DNA of 24,809 nucleotides from Thiocapsa sp. UBA6158 (lineage in GTDB: Bacteria; Pseudomonadota; Gammaproteobacteria; Chromatiales; Chromatiaceae): NCBI RefSeq assembly GCF_002423035.1, contig NZ_DIUM01000067.1:1-24809 (forward strand). The letters are read 5' to 3'. This document shows positions 1 to 6,162 of the stretch, in pieces. Position 1 is the stretch's first letter; the number at the start of each line of letters is the position of its first letter. The translations under genes and the position numbers were made by a program. Below the pieces are notes generated by a model. It searched no databases and had not been told where the DNA came from. It worked only from the letters and a program-made list of their open reading frames with translations.

Positions 1-38
1 GCTGAGGCACGACGCTAATCACCTTATTTTTTAATGAC

Positions 39-124
39 TTAAATCGCGCTTGCTCCAGCGCTCGTCAAATCTGCCGGGGTCGATCCCATCCAAAAACATC
101 GCATACCGCGCTCGGCGCGGTTTA
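39..124 (+). repeat. Short interspersed repeat, copy 1 (TIR element)
   Basis: This 86-bp element starts with TTAAATCGCGC (39-49) and ends with GCGCGGTTTA (115-124), which are near-perfect inverted ends. Positions 55-124 align without gaps to 8582-8651 with about 60 of 70 identical bases. The start, CTTAAATCGCG followed by four bases and CTCCA, also matches the ends of the elements at 5235 and 22439. The minus strand keeps a short open frame (DGIDPGRFDERW) that is also conserved in the 8582 copy. It lies about 110 bp upstream of the RAM gene. I do not recognise a named family; it could be a MITE-like or REP-like repeat. Confidence 0.6.
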
Positions 125-203
125 GCATAGCGTTCGCTCGTTCCTGAGCCGCGCGGATGCACCGGGCCACGCGGTTTCAGCCTGCCAATTCTGGCGTATC
201 GAC

Positions 204-232
204 GGGTCGACCCTGGGGTCGGCCGAGGACCC
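204..232. promoter_or_regulatory. Palindromes just upstream of the RAM gene
   Basis: GGGTCGACCC at 204-213 is a perfect 10-bp palindrome. It is followed by GGGTC (216-220) paired with GACCC (228-232). The block ends four bases before the ATG at 236. It could be an operator or a leader hairpin for the RAM-trpDCF operon. No clear sigma-70 boxes were seen. Function is inferred from position only. Confidence 0.25.
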
Positions 233-235
233 ACC

Positions 236-484
236 ATGATTCGTGCGTTAGTGCTGATGAATATCAAGCGGGGTCTGGTCCCCGCCATGGCCAAGCAGTT
301 GGCCGAGATGGACGAGGTCGTCGATGTCTACTCGGTGACCGGACCATATGACCTGGTCGCCATCATCCAGAGCGCGGAATACGAGCGGCTCGCCGAGATC
401 GTGACCGAGAAGCTGCAAGGTCTGGAGGAGATCGAGCAGACCACGACGCTGATGGCGTTCCGCAACTACAAATTCACACTCTGA
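236..484 (+). CDS. Stand-alone Lrp/AsnC ligand-binding (RAM) domain protein
   Basis: An 82-residue protein consisting only of the Lrp/AsnC C-terminal RAM domain, the alpha-beta sandwich that binds amino acids and oligomerises. The family signature GPYDLVA sits near residues 36-42. The N-terminal helix-turn-helix of full Lrp proteins is absent, so it is not expected to bind DNA alone. The ATG at 236 is preceded by a weak GAGG. It ends 19 bases before the trpD-like gene and is the first gene of that operon. Stand-alone RAM proteins are known to sense or sequester amino acids. Here the position suggests sensing an aromatic amino acid or pathway product, which is inference. The domain call is secure; the ligand is unknown. 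Confidence 0.85.
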   Translation: MIRALVLMNIKRGLVPAMAKQLAEMDEVVDVYSVTGPYDLVAIIQSAEYERLAEIVTEKLQGLEEIEQTTTLMAFRNYKFTL

Positions 485-503
485 CGAGACCGAGGTCGAA
501 ACG

Positions 504-1541
504 ATGATCCGTGTGGCATTGCGCAAGCTCACGATCGGCGAACACCTGCAGGAGGAAGACATCTTCGGGGTCATTCGCGGGATTCGCGAGGGTGAGATCA
601 CGGACGTGCAGATCGCCGGTTTCCTGGTCGCCCTGCTGATGAAGGGACCGACGATCAAGGAGGTGGCCTCGATCGCCCGGGCGATGCGGGCGAACTGCGA
701 GCAGATCACACCCGCTGTCGAGGGTGACCTCATGGATACCTGTGGGACCGGCGGCGGACAGACGACCTTCAATTGCTCGACGACGGTCGCGCTGGTGGCG
801 GCGGCGGCTGGAATCCCCGTGGCCAAACATGGCAGCCGCTCGCTCGCCTCCTCCTCGGGGAGCGCCGACGTGCTGGAGCGGCTGGGCGTGGCCATCGACC
901 TCGCGCCGCGCCAGGCCGAGACGCTGATCGAGCAAACGGGGATTTGTTTCCTGCATGCGCCCAATTTCCACCCCGTCATGCACCGGGTGCTGCCGCCCGA
1001 GCTGTCGCTCGGCATCAAGACCATCTTCTACACCATCATCGGTCCGCTGGTGAATCCGGCGAACGCCAGACGCCACCTGCTGGGTGTCTACAAGCCCGAG
1101 CTGGTCACGATGGTTGCGGATATCCTGGTTGAGCTCGGGTTCCAGCACGCCTTGGTCGTGCATGGGCTGGACGGTCTCGATGAGATTTCGGTGATCGGCA
1201 AGACCTCGGTGGCCGAGGTCAAGGACGGCTGGGCCAAGAAATATGAGCTGACCCCTGCCGACTTTGGGCTACGCACGTACAGTTACGATGAGCTGGTGGG
1301 CGGTGACCCCCAGCAAAACGCTGATCTGTTGCGGGCTATCCTCGCCGGCACCGAGGGGGGCGCGCGCCGCGATATGGTCATCGCCAATGCAGCCGGCGCC
1401 TTGCTGGTCGGCGGCAAGGCCGGGTCGCTGCGCGAGGGCGCCGCACTCGCGGCTGAGCTGATCGACAGTGGCGCGGCCCTGCGCAAGCTCGACCAGCTCG
1501 TGGCCGCATCCAACCGCATCGCGGAAGCGGAGTCCCGGTGA
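504..1541 (+). CDS. trpD: Anthranilate phosphoribosyltransferase-like protein (divergent TrpD)
   Basis: A 345-residue protein of normal TrpD length. TrpD transfers phosphoribose from PRPP to anthranilate in tryptophan synthesis. The helical N-terminal domain is followed by the PRPP loop, here GTGGGQTTFN (residues 81-90) where the family usually has GTGGD. KHGSRS (108-113) replaces the usual KHGNR. The magnesium-binding DE of GLDEIS is kept. The segment that usually carries the anthranilate-contacting arginine (RRELGIRTIFN type) reads PELSLGIKTIFY, so that arginine and the following asparagine are missing. A GAGG about 11 bases upstream supports the ATG at 504. The stop overlaps the start of trpC. 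The fold is certain; anthranilate as substrate is less so, and it may be a paralogue acting on another aromatic amine. Confidence 0.8.
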   Translation: MIRVALRKLTIGEHLQEEDIFGVIRGIREGEITDVQIAGFLVALLMKGPTIKEVASIARAMRANCEQITPAVEGDLMDTCGTGGGQTTFNCSTTVALVAAAAGIPVAKHGSRSLASSSGSADVLERLGVAIDLAPRQAETLIEQTGICFLHAPNFHPVMHRVLPPELSLGIKTIFYTIIGPLVNPANARRHLLGVYKPELVTMVADILVELGFQHALVVHGLDGLDEISVIGKTSVAEVKDGWAKKYELTPADFGLRTYSYDELVGGDPQQNADLLRAILAGTEGGARRDMVIANAAGALLVGGKAGSLREGAALAAELIDSGAALRKLDQLVAASNRIAEAESR

Positions 1542-2251
1542 TGGACCCGCGCCCATGCCGTTTTTCGGCCGCGTTGGACGCCGCGCGTGCTGCCGGGCGA
1601 CGCCCCTTGATCACCGAGATCAAGGTCAAGAGCCCGAAGGAGGGTGACCTCCTCGCAGGTCGTGATCCGGTGATCGTGGCACGGCACATGGTCGACGCCG
1701 GAGCGGCATGCGTGTCGGTGGTGACCGAGGGGCCGCACTTCGGCGGGAGTCCCGAGCTGCTGCGCGCGGTCGCCGCCGCCGTCCCGGTGCCGATCCTGCG
1801 CAAGGACTTCGTGACCGAGCCGGCACAGGTGCGGGAGACGCGCGCGCTCGGCGCCTCCTGTCTGCTGTTGATGGTCGCCATGCTGGAGTGGCCGCGACTG
1901 TTGGAGCTGCATGAGGAGGCCCGGCGTTGTGGCATCGAGACGCTTGTCGAGGTCCACGACGAGCAGGAGTTGGAGCAGGCCCTGACCCTGGACCTGGATC
2001 TACTCGGGATCAACAATCGCGATATTCGCCAGCTGGAGATGGACGAGGGTGGGCCGAGCAAGACACTCGAGCTGCTGCGACGGGTTCCTGCTGGCGTGCG
2101 GGTCGTCAGCGAGAGCGCGATCGGCTCACCCGCGCAGGCGCAGGCGCTCGTGGCGGCCGGCGCGGCCGGTCTGCTGGTCGGCACCGCCATCCTGCGGGCG
2201 AGCGATGTGGGTGAGGCGGTCAGCCGCTTTGCGATGGGCGAGGTCGTCTGA
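1541..2251 (+). CDS. trpC: Indole-3-glycerol-phosphate synthase-like protein (short TrpC)
   Basis: A TIM-barrel protein of 236 residues that by family converts carboxyphenylamino-deoxyribulose phosphate to indole-3-glycerol phosphate. The catalytic set is visible: E26 and K28 in TEIKVKSP, the lysine of LRKDF, the glutamate of LVEVH, the asparagine of GINNR and the serine of SES. Two features are odd. The usual KKASPSKG loop reads KVKSPKEGD, and the N-terminal helix of about 20-25 residues before the barrel is missing. Start is ATG 1541 or GTG 1538; both overlap the trpD stop, so translation is coupled. Four bases separate it from trpF. Family assignment is firm; the exact substrate may differ, as for TrpD. 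Confidence 0.83.
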   Translation: MDPRPCRFSAALDAARAAGRRPLITEIKVKSPKEGDLLAGRDPVIVARHMVDAGAACVSVVTEGPHFGGSPELLRAVAAAVPVPILRKDFVTEPAQVRETRALGASCLLLMVAMLEWPRLLELHEEARRCGIETLVEVHDEQELEQALTLDLDLLGINNRDIRQLEMDEGGPSKTLELLRRVPAGVRVVSESAIGSPAQAQALVAAGAAGLLVGTAILRASDVGEAVSRFAMGEVV

Positions 2252-2254
2252 GTC

Positions 2255-2980
2255 GTGGTCCGGGTCAAGATTTGCGGCAACACGGATGCGCAGCAGGTCG
2301 CCTGGTGCTTGGAGGCCGGGGCGGACAGCCTGGGCTTCGTCGTCGAGTACCCGGTGGCCGTGCCTTGGGGGTTGACGCGCGCGCAGGCGCGCCCGCTCCT
2401 CTCACTGGTCCCGCCGCTGACCACCCAGGTCGTCGTGACGGGGGGCGAGGCCGATCATGTCATCGCGTTGGCCCGCGAGCTCATGCCCGATGTCATCCAG
2501 CTCCACACCGACAATGACCTCGAGGACACGGCCAGGATCGCGCGTGCGCTCGCCCCGCTCGGCATCGCGCTGATCCGTGCCCTGCGTATCGACGTGGCGA
2601 CTGGGCAGGCCTGCGGCACGATCGCGGACCCGCTGCATGCCGTGCTCGCCCTGCAAGAGACCGGCATCGCCGCGCTGCTGGTGGATGCGCGCACCCAACA
2701 GCTGCCGGCGGGGACCGGCGCGCGCGTCGATCGGGAGATCGCCTTGCGACTGCGCCGAGCGCTCACCTTGCCGCTCATCCTCGCCGGAGGGCTCACGCCG
2801 GAGAACGTCGGCGAGGCCGTGGAGCACATCGGCCCCTATGGCGTGGATGTCATCAGCGGCGTGGAGGCGAGCCGCGGGGTGAAATCGCCCGAGCTGATCC
2901 GCCGCTTCGTCCAGCAGGCGAAGGGACTGCCGGATCGCGGATCGGTGGCATCCGCGCACAGCCACGGCGAATCAAGCTGA
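2255..2980 (+). CDS. trpF: Phosphoribosylanthranilate isomerase-like protein (TrpF)
   Basis: A 241-residue TIM barrel of the TrpF family, which performs the Amadori rearrangement of phosphoribosylanthranilate. The catalytic cysteine is C7 in KICG and the general acid is D144 in LLVDAR. The phosphate-binding end is present as LAGGLTPENV (residues 177-186) and SGVEASRGVKSPE. The segment after GFV (EYPVAVPWGLT) differs from the usual SPRYVS loop, so the mouth of the active site is unusual. The start is a GTG at 2255, three bases after the trpC stop, with no other in-frame start close by. About 15 extra residues at the C terminus look unstructured. It is the last gene of the RAM-trpDCF operon. 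Confidence 0.85.
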   Translation: MVRVKICGNTDAQQVAWCLEAGADSLGFVVEYPVAVPWGLTRAQARPLLSLVPPLTTQVVVTGGEADHVIALARELMPDVIQLHTDNDLEDTARIARALAPLGIALIRALRIDVATGQACGTIADPLHAVLALQETGIAALLVDARTQQLPAGTGARVDREIALRLRRALTLPLILAGGLTPENVGEAVEHIGPYGVDVISGVEASRGVKSPELIRRFVQQAKGLPDRGSVASAHSHGESS

Positions 2981-2991
2981 CGCCGCCGCAT

Positions 2992-3243
2992 TCAGTCGAC
3001 ACGCCTCAGCACATGGACGACATCGCCACAGACCCCGTCCGCGTTGGCCATCAGCTCCATCTCCGCCTCGGTCATGTCGGCGACGGCTTGCGCCTCGGGG
3101 TCGTCGGCATGGGCGGCGCGGCACGCGGGTCGGCGCGTTCGCAGCGGACTGTAGTCGTCCCGCATCCAGGCGGAATGGGGCAATGCGTGGTGCGCGATGA
3201 CCTCCCGGCCGAGGTCACGGCAGGTGGCGAGTGGGCATCTTGT
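2992..3243 (-). pseudogene. C-terminal remnant of a class I SAM-dependent methyltransferase
   Basis: The minus frame is open from 3243 to a stop at 2992. It contains ALPHSAWMRDDYSPL, a DDPEA segment, EAEMEL, and ends VVHVLRR. This order resembles the C-terminal tail common in class I methyltransferases (SAWW-DDYY-PLEARL, then DDPEA, EIELYRRY and FYVLRR). There is no SAM-binding Rossmann motif and no room for one, because the frame runs into the sensor-kinase gene. Possible starts are a TTG at 3183 or an ATG at 3165; neither has a convincing ribosome site. It is most simply a decayed fragment between the converging trpF and kinase genes. A real small protein of 57-63 residues is possible. Confidence 0.4.
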
Positions 3244-4576
3244 TCACACCAAATGGCAACCTGACCTCCGCGCACAAGCCGCCGAGCGCGCACGAGCGAC
3301 CAAAGACGATGCGCCCCCGGTAGCTCTCGACGATCTCCTTGGCGATCGCCAGGCCGAGTCCGTGGCCGGTGACCTCCTCGTCGAGTCGGACCCCTCGACC
3401 GGTAATGTCGGCGATCTCGGCATCCGAGCAGCCGGGTCCGTCGTCCTCGACCCTGAAGACCAGTTCTTGCGCGTCCTGCGACAGGCTGCACCGTACCCGC
3501 CTGTCGGCCCACTTGCAGGCATTGTCGAGCAGGTTCCCGAGCAGCTCCAGCATGTCCTCGCGGTCCACGTCGAGCGGGCCGGAGGTGCGGATGTCGAGCT
3601 GGAGGTCCAGAACCTTAGGGGCATGGATGCGGCCGAGTAGCCGGATGAGGGTCGGCAGCTCCTCGTCGGGGTCGAAGCGCAGTCCCGCCCCGCCGGCACC
3701 GGCGAGGCGCGCGCGTTTGAGCTGGCGCTCGGCGAGACGGTGCAAGCGCTCGACCTGCTCGATCAGTGCTTCACGCATTTGCGGATCGATCGACAGTGCC
3801 GGGTCGAGAAGCTGTTGTCGCAAGAGACCGAGCGGACCCTTGATTGCGTGCGACAGGTTGCCTGCCGCTGTGCGCGAGCGTTCCAGGCGCTGCGTGAACA
3901 GCAGCAGCAGCCGGTTGAGCTTGCGCACCAGAGGGAGGATCTCGCTCGGCACTTGCTCGGTCAGGGCGACGGTCTGACCGGACTCAAGGCGTCCGATGTC
4001 GCGGTAGAGGGGGATCAGGGTCGCGAAGGCCCTCCGGACGACGAAGCGCTGCACCAGCAACATCAGGAGCAGCCCGCCGAGCGCCATCGCGGCGAACAGC
4101 CGCTCGTAGTGAACCAGGGCATGATCGAGCGGTGTGACATCCTCGGCGACCGCAAGGGAGAAGTCGCCGCCCTCCAGCCGGTAGCCGCCTCCCAGCACCA
4201 GTAGTTGCTGCCGCTCCGGGCCAACGGCGCGCCAATATTCCGACACGCCCGGTCCGAGCGGCCGACCGGCGAGATCCTGATCCCAGAGTGATCGCGATCG
4301 TATGCGTTGCCCGTCGTGGGTCTCGATCACGAAATAGTGCCCGGAATAGGGCTGGTGGTAGACCGGTGTGAGCCGTTGCTGGCCGAACTCGAGTCCTCCG
4401 TCCGGGTTTCGGGACAAAGCGCCGACCAGGGCCTCGGCATCGTGCGCCAGTCGCGAGAGCACGAAGGCGTCGGCGGTGCGGTGCAGGGCCGCGTGGCCGA
4501 TCCACCAGACCGCCCCGATCAGGACCACCAGGCTGGTGGCCAAGCCGAGCTGAAGACGGCCCTCCAGCGATTTCAT
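3215..4576 (-). CDS. PhoQ-like sensor histidine kinase (module 1)
   Basis: A 453-residue inner-membrane kinase. There are two membrane segments, at about residues 12-30 and 160-178, enclosing a periplasmic sensor of roughly 125 residues. HAMP-like and dimerisation regions follow. The phospho-acceptor is H243 in NLSHAIKGPL. The ATPase has the N box LLGNLLDNACKWA (345-357), DDGPG (378-382) and GHGLGLAIAKEI (404-415). The IKGPL form of the H box and the sensor layout resemble PhoQ-type kinases. The ATG overlaps the regulator stop by 4 bp (ATGA), so the pair is co-translated. It should phosphorylate the neighbouring regulator. The stimulus is unknown; the adjacent PepSY protein may take part. Confidence 0.92.
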   Translation of the reverse strand: MKSLEGRLQLGLATSLVVLIGAVWWIGHAALHRTADAFVLSRLAHDAEALVGALSRNPDGGLEFGQQRLTPVYHQPYSGHYFVIETHDGQRIRSRSLWDQDLAGRPLGPGVSEYWRAVGPERQQLLVLGGGYRLEGGDFSLAVAEDVTPLDHALVHYERLFAAMALGGLLLMLLVQRFVVRRAFATLIPLYRDIGRLESGQTVALTEQVPSEILPLVRKLNRLLLLFTQRLERSRTAAGNLSHAIKGPLGLLRQQLLDPALSIDPQMREALIEQVERLHRLAERQLKRARLAGAGGAGLRFDPDEELPTLIRLLGRIHAPKVLDLQLDIRTSGPLDVDREDMLELLGNLLDNACKWADRRVRCSLSQDAQELVFRVEDDGPGCSDAEIADITGRGVRLDEEVTGHGLGLAIAKEIVESYRGRIVFGRSCALGGLCAEVRLPFGVNKMPTRHLP

Positions 4577-5235
4577 TGGCGGGGGAACAGATAGCCTTGA
4601 CCGCGCAGGGTCTGGATTCGGTCCTTGCCGATCTTCTCGCGCAGACGCCGCACATAGACCTCGATCAGATTACTGCCCCGGTGGGCCTCGAGCTCATACA
4701 CATGATCCATGATCTGGGGCTTGGAGAGGATCCGGTCGGGATTGAGCATCAGATAGCGGAGCAGTCGAAACTCGGTGCCGGTCAGCTCAATGGGGTTGCC
4801 GTCGGTAAGGACAACCCGCTGCCGATCCTCATCCAAACACAGCCCGCCGACTTCCAGCCCGCTGCGCAGATTGCCGGCCGCGCGTCGTGTCAGTGCATTG
4901 AGCCGCGCGATCAGCTCTTCCATATGGAAAGGCTTGCCGAGATAGTCGTCGGCCCCGGCCTTGAGTCCGTCGACGCGCTCATGCCAGGCATCGCGCGCGG
5001 TGAGCACCAGCACAGGTGTCGTCACACCGCGCACGCGCCAATTGCGCAGCACCGTCAATCCGGGCCGCCCGGGGAGTCCGAGATCGAGAACGATGGCGTC
5101 GTAGGGTTCGCCTGCGCCGAGCGCCTCGCCCGTGATCCCGTCGGCGGCATGATCGAGGACAAAGCCTGAGGATTTGAGTGCCTTTTGCAGCTCGGCGGCG
5201 AGCGCCATGTCATCCTCGATCAGCAGCAGGCGCAT
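4573..5235 (-). CDS. OmpR/PhoB-family response regulator (module 1)
   Basis: A 220-residue transcription regulator. The receiver domain (1-115) has the acidic pair D8/D9, phosphorylation site D51 in VLDLGLP, the LTA switch threonine and K101 in GKPF. A winged-helix DNA-binding domain (125-220) ends RGQGYLFPRQ. The ATG at 5235 lies inside the end of a repeat element (TTTAATG), with AGGA about ten bases upstream, also inside the element. Its stop overlaps the kinase start. It is about 41% identical by eye to the second regulator at 15994, indicating paralogous modules. Targets are unknown; the PepSY and copper-receptor genes upstream are candidates. Confidence 0.93.
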   Translation of the reverse strand: MRLLLIEDDMALAAELQKALKSSGFVLDHAADGITGEALGAGEPYDAIVLDLGLPGRPGLTVLRNWRVRGVTTPVLVLTARDAWHERVDGLKAGADDYLGKPFHMEELIARLNALTRRAAGNLRSGLEVGGLCLDEDRQRVVLTDGNPIELTGTEFRLLRYLMLNPDRILSKPQIMDHVYELEAHRGSNLIEVYVRRLREKIGKDRIQTLRGQGYLFPRQ

Positions 5236-5337
5236 TAAATCGCGTCCTGGGCGACAAACGACATCGGCCTGATTCTACGACGCCGAAGGCTCATGAAGAA
5301 CATTGGAGTCGACGCGATTTAAGATGTAAAAATTCAA
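5235..5337 (-). repeat. Short interspersed repeat, copy 2 (TIR element) at a start codon
   Basis: TTAAATCGCGTC (5235-5246) and GACGCGATTTAA (5311-5322) form a perfect 12-bp inverted pair, 88 bp overall. Read on the minus strand, TTGAATTT (5330-5337), seven bases, then CTTAAATCGCG and TCGACTCCAA match the copy at 22439-22543 in sequence and spacing. The terminal TTTAA runs straight into the response-regulator ATG. This separates the PepSY gene from its regulator/kinase pair, which in module 2 are directly coupled. Confidence 0.6.
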
Positions 5338-5433
5338 TCACCTGAATAGCGTCTGCTGCGGTGTTCGTTGATGATCGAACTGTCGCCTAAGGATACAGGA
5401 GCGCATGTCGTGCTGGACGCGGTTCAGCAAGGC

Positions 5434-5745
5434 TTACTTTTCTTTCCGCTTAATGACCTCGCCGGTCGCGGCGTCCAGATAGAGCTTGTGGACCGTCCCG
5501 TCGGCGGCCAGGATCTTGATCTCGTAAAGATAGACGCCGTCCTCGCGCTCGAGCTCGGCCTCGACGAGCTGACCGGGTTGCACGGTCTGGGCGCTGGCCA
5601 TCACCTCGCCCATCGGCAGGATCTGCCCGGTCTCGCGCAGTTGCTTGATCTCGTCGTGGTCGAGCCGATCGCCGGCGAAGGCACCGCCCGTGACCAAAAG
5701 GAGTCCAGCCGCGACGGTGATTGCCGTCAGTCGTGGGTTATGCAT
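5434..5745 (-). CDS. Secreted PepSY-domain protein (module 1)
   Basis: A 103-residue periplasmic protein with a signal peptide (residues 1-24, cleavage after AFA) and one PepSY domain. The second half carries the family pattern YLYEIKILAADG followed by LYLDAATGEVI. PepSY domains are small folds linked to periplasmic protease inhibition and signalling. The ATG has a strong GGGGAG seven bases upstream. It lies about 200 bp upstream of the regulator on the same strand, with a repeat element between them. It is clearly related to the PepSY protein at 15635, which also precedes a regulator and kinase. A sensory accessory role is inferred from this repeated arrangement. Confidence 0.88.
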   Translation of the reverse strand: MHNPRLTAITVAAGLLLVTGGAFAGDRLDHDEIKQLRETGQILPMGEVMASAQTVQPGQLVEAELEREDGVYLYEIKILAADGTVHKLYLDAATGEVIKRKEK

Positions 5746-6162
5746 ACGTTTGCTCCCCTTCGGTCGCGGTAAGTGGTCTCGTGGTTCGTCGTCTCTTTGA
5801 GGCGGAGCGAGCCGGATCGGTCGAGGGCGATCCGTGTGTCGCCTTCGACCCGGATGTAGTCTCGTTCACGAAACTGAATTGGCGCTGAACTGGAGTTCAA
5901 ATCGAGCGAGGAGGTAAGCGCGGGCGGGTTGTATGCCGCGAGCCTCGGTGTTCCAAGGTTAACCTTCGATCATCCGTCTTGCCGCTGCGTTCATGATCAC
6001 CGGGTACCCGTCTCCGCGATCAGCACCTCGGCGTGAATGCCGAGGTGCCGGTGCAACCTGCGAATCATGGGGAGTGTCCACGGCATTGCATTCCTTGTGA
6101 GTGCCGATGCGGTGAGCCACTACCCGGAGCTACCGACGACCCGGACAGAATGGCTCCGCCCG
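5746..6162. other. 417-bp intergenic region with palindromes, no gene seen
   Basis: This is the space between the PepSY start and the 3' end of the copper receptor, both on the minus strand. I see TGAACT-GG-AGTTCA at 5886-5899 and AAGGTTAACCTT at 5955-5966, both candidate operators for the PepSY-regulator-kinase unit. A 10-bp stem-loop sits at 6023-6048. No convincing coding frame was found; the short open frames lack ribosome sites and family motifs. Confidence 0.5.
6023..6048 (-). terminator. 10-bp stem-loop downstream of the copper receptor
   Basis: GCACCTCGGC (6023-6032) and GCCGAGGTGC (6039-6048) pair perfectly over 10 bp with a 6-base loop. It lies about 115 bp past the receptor stop. 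No T tract follows on either strand, so it is either an atypical terminator or an mRNA 3'-end stabiliser. Confidence 0.35.
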
